Origin: Pseudomonadales bacterium
Lineage (GTDB): Bacteria > Pseudomonadota > Gammaproteobacteria > Pseudomonadales > Ketobacteraceae
Reading direction: 5' to 3'
Assembly: GCA_022361455.1 (NCBI GenBank)
Contig: JAKSAW010000344.1
Span: 1-42,960, forward strand
DNA: 42,960 nt
Below are positions 25,557 to 34,648 of this stretch, in pieces (positions within the stretch are counted from its first letter, which is position 1; every line of letters starts with the position of its first letter). Under the pieces are notes generated by a model. That model made no database searches. It was not told where the DNA came from and saw only the letters and a program-made list of their open reading frames with translations. A program made the position numbers and the translations under genes.

Positions 25557-28500
25557 ATGACGATTCGAGTGGCATTACGTCATCTTACCGACTATCAGTT
25601 CGATAAACCGGTGCAAGTCTATCCTCATGTATTGCGCCTGAGGCCGGCGCCTCATAGTCGTACCAAGATTCATGGTTATTCATTAAAAATAAAGCCAGAA
25701 AACCATTTTATAAATTGGCAGCAGGATCCGTTTGGCAACTTTCAAGCGCGCTTGGTATTTCCGGAAAAAGTAAAGCATTTAAGTTTTGAAGTGGAGGTCA
25801 TCGCTGATATGACAGTGATCAATCCCTTTGATTTTTTTCTTGAAGAAGACGCGCAGGAATTTCCCTTTGAATATGATGAGCAGACTAGCAAGGAATTGAA
25901 GCCCTATTTAGTAGTGGAAGAAGATGGGCCTTTGCTCAAGGAATGGATAAAGGGCATAACAAAGGAGTCAATGAAGACCAACGATTTTCTGGTCTATATA
26001 AACCAAGCCGTAGAGAAAGAAATTGACTATGGGATACGGCTTGAGCCTGGTATTCAGACGTGCGAAGAAACCTTAACTCTCAAAAAAGGTTCTTGCCGTG
26101 ATACTGCTTGGTTACTGATTCAAATACTTAGACATTTGGGATTGGCAGCACGATTTGCCTCTGGTTATTTGGTGCAGCTTGCCCCCGATGTGAAAGCCTT
26201 AGACGGCCCGAGTGGGCCTACGGAAGACTTTACTGATCTTCATGCTTGGTGCGAAGTTTATGTACCAGGAGCCGGTTGGATTGGCTTAGACCCTACTTCA
26301 GGTTTATTAGCCGGAGAAGGTCATATTCCTTTGGCTTGTACCCCCGATCCGATTTCCGCAGCGCCAATCACCGGTGCTACCGATGAATGCGAAGTTGAGT
26401 TTGATTACGCCAACAAAGTCTATCGGATTCACGAAGATCCACGTGTAACCAAACCCTATAGCGAAGAGCAATGGGATACCATTCAAGCGCTCGGAAAATC
26501 CGTGGATGATACGTTATCAAGAAACGATGTTCGCTTAACTATGGGTGGTGAGCCTACCTTTGTTTCTGTCGATGATATGGATTCAGAACAATGGACTACA
26601 GCGGCGCTGGGCGCAGATAAGCTAAAGCTTGCTAAAGATTTATTGCTGCGTTTGCGAGATCGCTTCGCACCCAATGGTTTATTGCATTATGGCCAAGGCA
26701 AATGGTACCCCGGAGAAGAGTTACCTCGCTGGGCGCTGGGTTGTTTTTGGCGTAAAGATGGCGAAGCCTTGTGGCAAGATCCTTCGCTGCTAGCGCGCGT
26801 CGATAAAGATTATGGTTTTACACAGGAAGATGCGCGAATTTTTAGTCAACGGTTAGCATCTTCATTAAAACTAATCGCCAATTATGTGCAACCGCTTTAT
26901 GAAGACACATTATATTATTTGTGGAAAGAGCAAAGTCTTCCTAAAAACATTGATCCTTTAAAAGCAGACTTAAAAGATAGCCTAGAGCGTCGCCGCATTG
27001 CGCGAGTATTAAACCAAGGGCTAGATGAGCCTGCCGGCTATTTGCTGCCTGTGGGTTGGGATTACGTTAACCAACAATGGCGCTCAACAAAATGGCCCAT
27101 GCGTAATGATCGTATTTTGTTGATCCCTGGCGATTCACCTGTTGGCCTACGTTTGCCCTTGGATTCGTTGCCTTTTATGTCGGAAAAACAAAAGCGCCGT
27201 GAGTTTGAAGCAGAACGGGATCCGTTTGAGTCGGTTGATCAATTGGGTGAGGTAGCTAGTTTATACAATCAAATTCGTCAGCAAAGCACTGTGCAGCATG
27301 AAACGTTGCAAACCATGCACGATGCAGATGAGTCAGACACTGCAATGGATGAGGTGGTGCGCACAGCGGTCTGTGTAGAAGCTCGTGAAGGTCGACTCCA
27401 CGTATTCTTACCACCACTGCATTATCTGGAGCATTACGTTGAATTAGTGCATGCGGTGGAATCCGTGGCTAACGAGTTAGAAATGCCAGTGGTGATTGAA
27501 GGTTACGAGCCGCCTAAAGATGCCCGTTTATGTGGGTTATTAGTGACACCCGATCCCGGCGTTATCGAAGTTAATATTCATCCTGCTCACAGCTGGAAGG
27601 ACCTGGTTGATAATACCCAAGCGCTTTATGAGGAGGCTCATCAGTGTCGTTTGGGTACGGAAAAATTCATGTTAGATGGTCGCCATACTGGTACCGGCGG
27701 TGGCAACCACGTTACTTTAGGTGGCGCGACACCGGCTGATAGTCCCTTCTTAAGGCGGCCAGATTTACTGCGTAGCTTCGTGACCTATTGGCAGCATCAC
27801 CCTGGTTTGTCTTATCTATTTTCCGGTATGTTTATTGGTCCTACTAGCCAAGCACCTCGAGCGGATGAAAGTCGTGGCGAAATGCTTTACGAATTGGAAA
27901 TCGCATTTCAGCAAATGCCAAAAGGAGAAGTTGCTCAACCTTGGTTAGTGGATCGCTTAATGCGCAATTTATTAATCGATGTCACTGGAAATACCCATCG
28001 TGCAGAATTCTGTATCGATAAACTTTATTCGCCAGGTAGCGCCAGTGGTCGCCAAGGATTGCTCGAGTTCCGCGGTTTTGAAATGCCACCCCATTACCAA
28101 ATGGCATTGGTACAAGTTCTTCTAATCAGAGCCTTGGTTGCTCGTTTTTGGTTAGCGCCCTATGAGAAGCCTTTAGTGCGTTGGGGAACTAACCTTCACG
28201 ATCGTTTTATGATGCCTTATTATGTCTGGCAGGATCTTAAGGAGGTGGTAACGGATTTAAATGAGTTTGGCATACCCTTCCAACTCGATTGGCTAGCACC
28301 CTTTGAAGAGTTTCGCTTTCCTCATTATGGACGTTTGCAATTGGATGATATCGCTATCGAATTGCGTTGGGCGATCGAACCATGGCATGTGCTAGGTGAG
28401 GAAGTGACCAGTCTTGGTACGGCGCGTTTTGTCGATTCTTCAGTGGAGCGTTTACAGGTTAAAGTGAATGGTATCAATGGTGAGCGCTACGTGTTGGCTT

Positions 28501-28928
28501 GTAATGGTCGCAGGGTGCCATTGCAGTCGACAGGCAAGCACGAAGAATACGTGGCCGCTGTGCGCTACCGAGCCTGGCAACCACCATCGGCATTGCATCC
28601 AACCATCGGATTGCATGTGCCCTTAGTATTTGACTTGATCGATACTTGGAATGGACGTTCTGTGGGAGGCTGTACTTATCATGTGTCTCACCCCGGTGGT
28701 CGCACCTATGATACCTTCCCAATCAATGCCTTTGAGGCTGAATCAAGACGGGTCAATCGATTCTGGGATCATGGTCATACCCAAGGTACCATCACTCCAA
28801 GGCCCTTTAATGATGCTATTCGACAATTTTATCCGAATCAGCAGCCACCGCGTCCAATGGCTCCACCGCCCGAGGAGCCGGCAAGTGAGTACCCACACAC
28901 GCTGGATTTGCGACGTGCAGTTATGTGA
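25557..28928 (+). CDS. Transglutaminase-like / DUF2126 amidoligase fusion protein
   Basis: A 1123-residue two-part protein. Residues 1-90 are the bacterial transglutaminase N-terminal beta domain. Residues 150-260 are the transglutaminase-like core with an intact triad, Cys180 (KKGSCRDTAW), His229 (DLHAWCEVY) and Asp245 (GLDPTSG), which could act as a protease, amidase or transferase. From about residue 300 to the end it is DUF2126, a family assigned to glutamine-synthetase-like amidoligases. The DUF2126 part has LTMGGEPTFVS (about 326-336), TGTGGGNHVTLGG (about 710-722) and EFRGFEMPPHY (about 840-850). Length matches the family. It begins 12 nt after the alpha-E gene with AGAGG upstream. The product or substrate is unknown. 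Confidence 0.93.
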   Translation: MTIRVALRHLTDYQFDKPVQVYPHVLRLRPAPHSRTKIHGYSLKIKPENHFINWQQDPFGNFQARLVFPEKVKHLSFEVEVIADMTVINPFDFFLEEDAQEFPFEYDEQTSKELKPYLVVEEDGPLLKEWIKGITKESMKTNDFLVYINQAVEKEIDYGIRLEPGIQTCEETLTLKKGSCRDTAWLLIQILRHLGLAARFASGYLVQLAPDVKALDGPSGPTEDFTDLHAWCEVYVPGAGWIGLDPTSGLLAGEGHIPLACTPDPISAAPITGATDECEVEFDYANKVYRIHEDPRVTKPYSEEQWDTIQALGKSVDDTLSRNDVRLTMGGEPTFVSVDDMDSEQWTTAALGADKLKLAKDLLLRLRDRFAPNGLLHYGQGKWYPGEELPRWALGCFWRKDGEALWQDPSLLARVDKDYGFTQEDARIFSQRLASSLKLIANYVQPLYEDTLYYLWKEQSLPKNIDPLKADLKDSLERRRIARVLNQGLDEPAGYLLPVGWDYVNQQWRSTKWPMRNDRILLIPGDSPVGLRLPLDSLPFMSEKQKRREFEAERDPFESVDQLGEVASLYNQIRQQSTVQHETLQTMHDADESDTAMDEVVRTAVCVEAREGRLHVFLPPLHYLEHYVELVHAVESVANELEMPVVIEGYEPPKDARLCGLLVTPDPGVIEVNIHPAHSWKDLVDNTQALYEEAHQCRLGTEKFMLDGRHTGTGGGNHVTLGGATPADSPFLRRPDLLRSFVTYWQHHPGLSYLFSGMFIGPTSQAPRADESRGEMLYELEIAFQQMPKGEVAQPWLVDRLMRNLLIDVTGNTHRAEFCIDKLYSPGSASGRQGLLEFRGFEMPPHYQMALVQVLLIRALVARFWLAPYEKPLVRWGTNLHDRFMMPYYVWQDLKEVVTDLNEFGIPFQLDWLAPFEEFRFPHYGRLQLDDIAIELRWAIEPWHVLGEEVTSLGTARFVDSSVERLQVKVNGINGERYVLACNGRRVPLQSTGKHEEYVAAVRYRAWQPPSALHPTIGLHVPLVFDLIDTWNGRSVGGCTYHVSHPGGRTYDTFPINAFEAESRRVNRFWDHGHTQGTITPRPFNDAIRQFYPNQQPPRPMAPPPEEPASEYPHTLDLRRAVM

Positions 28929-28987
28929 AAAACAGCCATAATACCCCATAATAATTAGAAATTTTCCGCCAGACACAATCGGACGTT

Positions 28988-31537
28988 ATGCAAACACCCA
29001 TTAATTCCAAACTGGGCCCGCTGAGTTACTCCACCCACTCCGAAGGCTTCGATGAAGTCTTCGCAGAGGATGGTGCAATTCGTGAGCATTGGCAGTATCT
29101 CTTTGATAGTTTGAATCAGCTTGGTATTGAGGCGATCGATGAGCGGCACAGCAAAGCGCAAAGAATCTTGCGGGATGACGGTGCCACTTATAATGTTTAC
29201 CAGGAAGCGATTGCAAAAAGCCGTGCCTGGTTTTTAGATCCCGTGCCTCATGTCATTAAGAGCGAAGATTGGGGCGATATTGAATCGGGCATTCTGGAAC
29301 GCTCCGAACTAATGAACCTGCTGCTGCAAGATATCTACGGTGCGCGGGAAATTATTAAGTACAACTTGGTACCCCCCGAACTAATCTTCTCTCACAAAGG
29401 GTTTTTGCGGCCTTGTCACAACGTTAAGCTTCCTGGCGAGCATCAGCTGATTTTGCACGCGGTGGATATGATCCGCGATGAAGATGGCGAAATGTGTGCC
29501 ATTAGCGATCGCACCCAAGCGCCCAGTGGTGCTGGATATGCTTTAGAAAATCGAACGGTGATGTCGCGTATTTTCCCCAGTCTATTTCGCGATAGCCATG
29601 TTCACCGCTTGGCACTGTTTTTTAGATCATTGCGCTCAAAATTAAGCGAACTAAGTCCCGGTGTTTCCGTGCCAAGGATTGTGGTATTAACGCCGGGTGC
29701 ATACAACGAAACTTATTTTGAACATGCCTACCTTGCGAACTATTTGGGTTTCACCTTGGTTCAAGGTGGTGACCTCACTGTTCGCGATGGTTTTGTATGG
29801 ATGAAGTCCCTAGAAGGCTTACGCAAGGTCGATGTGATTTTGCGTCGCGTTGATGATATGTATTGCGATCCCGTGGAGTTGCGTGGTGATTCCCATTTGG
29901 GTGTACCTGGATTGTTAGAAGTCGTTCGTGCAGGTCGTGTGGTAGTGGCGAATCCTTTGGGATCTGGCGTTTTAGAAAACCCAGCTATCTTAAAATACCT
30001 TACCGAGATTGGACGCTTCTTTTTAGGTAGGGAGCCTCGACTAAAATCCGTTGATACTTTTTGGTGTGCAGATCCTAAAGACTTTGATCATGTCATTGAT
30101 AACTTTGATGACATGGTGATTAAGCCGACTTTTAGAAAGCCAGGCACTTTCAGTATTTTGGTCTCTGATTTAGACGATAAGCAAAAAAACAAACTAAAGA
30201 AAAGCATCAAAGACGCGCCCCATTTGTATGTGGCTCAGGGTTATATGAAACCCTCACAAACACCCGCGTGGATTGATCAAGGCTTAGTGTCTCGCCCTGC
30301 CATCTTAAGAAGTTTTTCAGTGGCTGCAGAATCTTCTTACTCGGTAATGCCCGGAGGCTTAACAAGAATTGGCGGAGATGCCGATACCACAATTCTAACC
30401 AACCAGCGTGGGTCGGAAAGTAAAGACACTTGGGTTATCGCTTCCGAACCGGAAAAACAAATTTCATTGCGCTCCGAAGCAGCCTCCACCGTTAAGGAAG
30501 TCAGTGAGCATAGTACTGACTTACCGAGTCGTGTGGTGGAGAATCTGTTTTGGATGGGGCGTTATGCAGAGCGAGCCGAATCAGCTCTGCGACTATTACG
30601 TTCAGTGTTTGTGCGTTTAAATGGCTTTGAGTATTTATCGGAAGCAGCAACTCAAACACTACTCAGATCTGTTACTCACTTAACCAATACTTACCCCGGG
30701 TTTACGGTGGAAAATTCGGATTTGTTTAAGTCACCAGAAGCAGAATTGGTGTCAGTGGTTTTAGATGAGCAGCGCATAGGCGGCGTCACTTCTAGTTTAT
30801 TAGCTATGCTCACCTCCGCTGAAGAAGTTAAAGAGCTCTTATCGGCGGACACACAACGAGTTATTAACGATATTGGCGATGAACTAGAGACTCTTAAATC
30901 CGTATTTAAAAAGCAACTGGCATCTGCTCCTGAAGAAGCGTTAGATCCTTTGGTGACTGCATTGTTAGCACTTTCTGGGTTATGTCAGGAAAGTATGATC
31001 CGTGGTATGGGGTGGCGCTTTATGGAAATTGGGCGCCGGTTTGAACGGGCCTTACAAACCATATCGTTGTTAAGGGCAACCATGGTACCGGTGCTTAACG
31101 AAACTGATGAAATGATTCTATTAGAATCGGTTCTGTTCAGTGTGGAAGCATTGATCACTTATCGCCGTCGTTATCGTACCGATATGAATGTAGCCAGCGC
31201 CATTGATTTAGTCATGCTTGATGAAACTAATCCTCGTTCACTCATTTACCAATTAACCCGTTTAGAAGAGCACTTATCAGTGTTGCCGAAAGTTGAAACC
31301 ATGCAACGCTTATCTGAAAAAGAAAAGCTAGTGCTAGAAGCCAAAACTTCATTGCAGCTTTCGGATCTACAACGCTTTACTCAAACCGAGTCTGATGCAG
31401 GCATTCGTGAGAACTTGGATCAGGCTCTAGTAAGAATTCAGCGTTTGCTTATCGAAGGTGCTGGAAAAGTGTCAGAGAAATACTTTGATCATGCAGATGG
31501 ACCGCAATTATTGGTTAAGTCTGGTTGGGAGCTTTAA
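28988..31537 (+). CDS. Circularly permuted ATP-grasp / alpha-E fusion protein (set 2)
   Basis: An 849-residue protein that joins in one chain the two activities encoded separately at 23149-25544. Residues 1-490 are circularly permuted ATP-grasp, with the same landmarks as the stand-alone copy: SDRTQAPSGAGYALENR (about 176-192), IVVLTPGAYNETYFEHAYLA (about 231-250), RRVDDMYCDP (about 292-301) and VIKPTFRKPGTFSILV (about 377-392). After a short linker, residues 510-830 are alpha-E, starting SRVVENLFWMGRYAERAE. Divergence from set 1 is considerable, so this is an old paralogue rather than a recent copy. It begins 59 nt after the DUF2126 gene; the ribosome binding site is weak. Confidence 0.93.
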   Translation: MQTPINSKLGPLSYSTHSEGFDEVFAEDGAIREHWQYLFDSLNQLGIEAIDERHSKAQRILRDDGATYNVYQEAIAKSRAWFLDPVPHVIKSEDWGDIESGILERSELMNLLLQDIYGAREIIKYNLVPPELIFSHKGFLRPCHNVKLPGEHQLILHAVDMIRDEDGEMCAISDRTQAPSGAGYALENRTVMSRIFPSLFRDSHVHRLALFFRSLRSKLSELSPGVSVPRIVVLTPGAYNETYFEHAYLANYLGFTLVQGGDLTVRDGFVWMKSLEGLRKVDVILRRVDDMYCDPVELRGDSHLGVPGLLEVVRAGRVVVANPLGSGVLENPAILKYLTEIGRFFLGREPRLKSVDTFWCADPKDFDHVIDNFDDMVIKPTFRKPGTFSILVSDLDDKQKNKLKKSIKDAPHLYVAQGYMKPSQTPAWIDQGLVSRPAILRSFSVAAESSYSVMPGGLTRIGGDADTTILTNQRGSESKDTWVIASEPEKQISLRSEAASTVKEVSEHSTDLPSRVVENLFWMGRYAERAESALRLLRSVFVRLNGFEYLSEAATQTLLRSVTHLTNTYPGFTVENSDLFKSPEAELVSVVLDEQRIGGVTSSLLAMLTSAEEVKELLSADTQRVINDIGDELETLKSVFKKQLASAPEEALDPLVTALLALSGLCQESMIRGMGWRFMEIGRRFERALQTISLLRATMVPVLNETDEMILLESVLFSVEALITYRRRYRTDMNVASAIDLVMLDETNPRSLIYQLTRLEEHLSVLPKVETMQRLSEKEKLVLEAKTSLQLSDLQRFTQTESDAGIRENLDQALVRIQRLLIEGAGKVSEKYFDHADGPQLLVKSGWEL

Positions 31538-32425
31538 ATGATTAAGTACGAAATAAAGCACACCACTACTTACGAATATGGTGACAATGTTTCGCAATGT
31601 CACAACTTGGTTTATCTATTGCCAAGAGATACGCGCCATCAGCGCTGCATTAACATGACGGTTAGTGTGAATCCTATGCCCGTGCATTCGCAGCGAAGGG
31701 AAGACTATTTTGGTAACCAAACTTTTTATTTTTCTGTGGAAAAACCGCATCGATCGTTAACCGTTATTTCTCGCTCCAAGGTGGAAGTAGAGGAAGTACG
31801 ACCCACATTAAATTTGGACTTTGGTGTTACCTGTGAACAAGCGCTAAAACTGATGGCAGATGATCGTAGTGAAGCAACGTTACTGGCTCGAGAGTTTATT
31901 CTTAATTCTCCCATGGTTGCAGCGAACGAAGCATTGCATGAGTACGCAACTCCATTTTTTGCGGCCGATAAACCACTGTTATCAAGTGTTAGAGAGCTGA
32001 CAACGCAAATCTACAAAGACTTTACTTATGATCCTGAATTCACGTCGGTGGCTACACCGCTATCTGAAGTGTTAGAGCATCGTCGCGGAGTCTGTCAGGA
32101 CTTTGCCCACTTAGCCATTGGTTGTCTTCGTTCAATGGGATTTCCCGCCCGATACGTGAGTGGTTATATCGAAACCTTACCGGCTCCTGGTCAAGAGAAA
32201 TTAGTGGGTAGTGATGCCACCCATGCATGGGTAGCAGTGTATTCACCTGGAGAGGGTTGGTTTGAGTTCGACCCTACTAATGACAAACTTGCCGAGGAGC
32301 AACACATTACCACTGCCTGGGGCCGAGATTATTCAGACGTATCGCCTCTTAAAGGTGTGATTTTTGGTGGTGGTGATCAGCAAAGCCTTTCTGTTGCGGT
32401 AGACGTTAATCGTATAACACTATAG
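31538..32425 (+). CDS. Transglutaminase-like cysteine hydrolase (set 2)
   Basis: A 295-residue stand-alone version of the transglutaminase-like module. The N-terminal beta domain (about 1-85) starts with IKHTTTYEYGDNVSQCHNLVY, typical of the bacterial transglutaminase N-terminal family. The core has Cys186 (RRGVCQDFAHL), His229 (DATHAWVAVY) and Asp245 (FEFDPTND), so the triad is intact. No signal peptide is present, so it is cytoplasmic. It starts directly after the stop of the ATP-grasp/alpha-E fusion, with GGGAG upstream, and is the last gene of the cluster. It may cleave or trim the amide product made by its neighbours; this is inference. Confidence 0.93.
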   Translation: MIKYEIKHTTTYEYGDNVSQCHNLVYLLPRDTRHQRCINMTVSVNPMPVHSQRREDYFGNQTFYFSVEKPHRSLTVISRSKVEVEEVRPTLNLDFGVTCEQALKLMADDRSEATLLAREFILNSPMVAANEALHEYATPFFAADKPLLSSVRELTTQIYKDFTYDPEFTSVATPLSEVLEHRRGVCQDFAHLAIGCLRSMGFPARYVSGYIETLPAPGQEKLVGSDATHAWVAVYSPGEGWFEFDPTNDKLAEEQHITTAWGRDYSDVSPLKGVIFGGGDQQSLSVAVDVNRITL

Positions 32426-32575
32426 GTGACTGCTGAGTCGTTGTCGTTTTTCGCACTTTGCGGTCATCTGTGTTGATGTCGCGTTGATGCTCCCTCCATT
32501 TGTCGCTAAATGACAGCCAGAAAGGTCAATTGGGCCTAGATATACTCTCTGTATTCCCTTAAGCTAATGCCCGTA

Positions 32576-32590
32576 GATTGTCAGACAATC
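32576..32590. promoter_or_regulatory. 15-bp palindrome, candidate operator upstream of the SCP2/ADH pair
   Basis: GATTGTCAGACAATC is a perfect palindrome around a central A, about 117 nt before the SCP2-like gene. Its inner 11 bases fit the TNGTNNNACNA pattern seen for many FadR/FCD-type GntR regulators. It contains TTGTCA, which could double as a -35 box, but no good -10 was found at the right spacing. Confidence 0.5.
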
Positions 32591-32706
32591 CATACTACAG
32601 TACCAAGTCTCCATAGAGGGGCTAGGCTATAACAATGCGGCGTAGTTTTGCTTCTTATGAGTTGAAATACGTCGATCTCAAGAGTGAAAATTTCGGGGTA
32701 TAGATT

Positions 32707-33246
32707 ATGTTGTCCTTACCGAAAGATTTAGACGCAGTGGACTACTCGTTTCAACGTGCCTATGTGACTGGCATGATGAGCTTGATTTCCCGTTTGCTCC
32801 AAGCAGGAAGTGAAGTGGATGACGATATACAACGGGAAGTGGCTGCATTACCAGATGGCTTTGTTTTCCGCATGGAAGTGATGCCTGATTCCCCCAGCTT
32901 AATGTTGCAAAAGCGCGACGGCACTTTGCACATTTTGCCAAAAGAATCCCCTATTAAATCTGATTTAACCATTAAATTTAAACACGTTACCCATGCGTTT
33001 TTGGTGTTCTCATTTCAAGAGGGCACGGCCACAGCGTTTGCAAACGATCGCATGCTGTTAGATGGCAACACAGCTTTGGCAATGAAGATTGTTCGCTGTT
33101 TAAACCGTGTTGAGTCCTTGGTTTTGCCTAAAGTAGTGGCAGAACGAGCAGTGAAAACCTATCCAGATATCAAGCTACTCGATAAATTGCAGTTATCTAC
33201 GAAAACTTACAGCAAACTTGTTAGCAACTTGGTTAAAGAGATTTAA
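32707..33246 (+). CDS. SCP2-like (sterol carrier fold) protein
   Basis: A 179-residue soluble protein. From about residue 45 to 150 it resembles the SCP2 lipid-binding fold, with LPDGFVFRMEVMPDSPSLML beta strands, SDLTIKFKHVTHAFLVFSFQEG (about 85-106) and TAFANDRMLLDGNTALAMKIVRCLNRVESLVLP-type helices near the C-terminus. This suggests binding of a fatty or acyl ligand; the family call is by eye and moderate. The ATG at 32707 has a GGGG stretch 8-11 nt upstream. It lies 18 nt before the alcohol dehydrogenase gene, so the two form an operon. The ligand could be the long-chain alcohol or aldehyde handled by that enzyme (inference). Confidence 0.7.
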   Translation: MLSLPKDLDAVDYSFQRAYVTGMMSLISRLLQAGSEVDDDIQREVAALPDGFVFRMEVMPDSPSLMLQKRDGTLHILPKESPIKSDLTIKFKHVTHAFLVFSFQEGTATAFANDRMLLDGNTALAMKIVRCLNRVESLVLPKVVAERAVKTYPDIKLLDKLQLSTKTYSKLVSNLVKEI

Positions 33247-33264
33247 TTTAAAGAGACATAGAAA

Positions 33265-34449
33265 ATGGCTAAAGATTACTATGAATTTTTCTGCCCAGTA
33301 AAAATAGTTGCGGGCCTTAAAGCACTAGAACACGTACCTTATGAATTATCATCTCATGGTTCTTCAAATCCATTGATTATTACCGATAAAGGTGTACGTA
33401 GCGTTGGATTGGTAGATCACGTTACTAAAGCGATGGACGCTGCTCAGGTTAGTGTGGCTGGCATTTACGAAGACGTGCCACCCGATTCATCTACCAGTGT
33501 TGTCACTCAATGTGCTCGTTATTATCGTGAACAGGGTGCTGATTCCATTGTAGCGATTGGTGGTGGATCTGTTATAGATACAGCCAAAGCCGTGAATATT
33601 TTAGTATCCGAAGGTGGTGATGATCTTAAGGCCTATTCTGGTGCAGGAAACTTAAAGCGCCCACTAAAACCTTTCTTCGTGATCCCAACAACAGCGGGAA
33701 CAGGTTCAGAAACTACCTTGGTGTCGGTCATTAAAGATGATGATACTGGCACCAAGATGCCATTTGTTTCTCACTTCTTGTTACCAGACGTGGCTGTACT
33801 TGATCCACGCATGACATTGAGCCTACCACCTAAAATTACTGCAGCCACTGCAATGGATGCCTTAACCCACGCTGTGGAAGCTTTCACTTGTTTAGCTAAG
33901 AATCCGGTCAGCGATAGTTATGCCACTGCGGCGATTAAAAAGATTAGCGAAAACTTAGTGGACGTATTAAACGAGCCAAGCAATGTGGAAGGCCGCTTAG
34001 AATTAGCTCAAGCAGCAACCATGGCGGGCATTGCGTTTTCAAACTCCATGGTGGGCTTAGTTCATGCGTTGGGCCACAACGTCGGTGCGGTTGCTCATGT
34101 TCCCCATGGTGTTTGTATGAGCATCTTGATGCCTTATGTACTGGAATTTAATTTGGCTGAGCGCGCAGATACCATTGGTGATTTACTACTTCATTTAGCT
34201 GGACCAGATGTATACGCCTCTATCCCTTCCACTCAGCGGGCTGAGAAGGCTATTGAGCGCATTCGTGAAATGAAAGAGCAGGTTTATAGTATTTGTCAGT
34301 TACCAAGAACTCTTTCTGAAACTGGCGCAGTTCAACGTAGTGATCTACCGAAAATTGCTCAGATGTCACTGGATGATGCTTCTATGCTGCTCAATCCAAT
34401 CGATGCAACTTATGAGCAGGCACTAGAAATTCTTCAACAAGCTTTCTAG
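33265..34449 (+). CDS. Iron-containing alcohol dehydrogenase (group III)
   Basis: A 394-residue Fe-dependent alcohol dehydrogenase, interconverting an alcohol and aldehyde with NAD(P). The cofactor-binding loop is AIGGGSVIDTAKAV (97-110), followed by PTTAGTGSETT (141-151). Metal ligands are expected at Asp198, His202 (MDALTHAVEAF), His267 (GLVHALGH) and His281 (VPHG), all present. The ATG at 33265 has GAGA upstream. It is second in a pair with the SCP2-like gene and is followed by a strong terminator. The substrate is not evident; similar enzymes act on short- to long-chain alcohols or lactaldehyde. Confidence 0.94.
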   Translation: MAKDYYEFFCPVKIVAGLKALEHVPYELSSHGSSNPLIITDKGVRSVGLVDHVTKAMDAAQVSVAGIYEDVPPDSSTSVVTQCARYYREQGADSIVAIGGGSVIDTAKAVNILVSEGGDDLKAYSGAGNLKRPLKPFFVIPTTAGTGSETTLVSVIKDDDTGTKMPFVSHFLLPDVAVLDPRMTLSLPPKITAATAMDALTHAVEAFTCLAKNPVSDSYATAAIKKISENLVDVLNEPSNVEGRLELAQAATMAGIAFSNSMVGLVHALGHNVGAVAHVPHGVCMSILMPYVLEFNLAERADTIGDLLLHLAGPDVYASIPSTQRAEKAIERIREMKEQVYSICQLPRTLSETGAVQRSDLPKIAQMSLDDASMLLNPIDATYEQALEILQQAF

Positions 34450-34491
34450 ATAGCGTTGCTCATAGCTACAAGTTGAGATCTAAGTAGATAA

Positions 34492-34530
34492 CAGCCCGTG
34501 CTAGCAGAAACTAGCACGGGCTGCTTTGTT
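34492..34530 (+). terminator. Rho-independent terminator after the alcohol dehydrogenase gene
   Basis: A perfect 13-bp stem, CAGCCCGTGCTAG (34492-34504) with CTAGCACGGGCTG (34511-34523), and a 6-nt loop, followed by CTTTGTT. The stem is strong and GC-rich; the T run is short and interrupted. It ends transcription from the plus-strand SCP2/ADH operon and insulates the GGDEF-EAL gene. Confidence 0.85.
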
Positions 34531-34648
34531 ATAACTATCAGCTATAACTTCCTTTGAGTTGGTAAAAAGACACACGGTCCTTGGGGTGTTATCTGCCATC
34601 GTCTATGCTTAAAAGTAGTTCTACGACTTTTATGGGTCCAAAAGGAAG

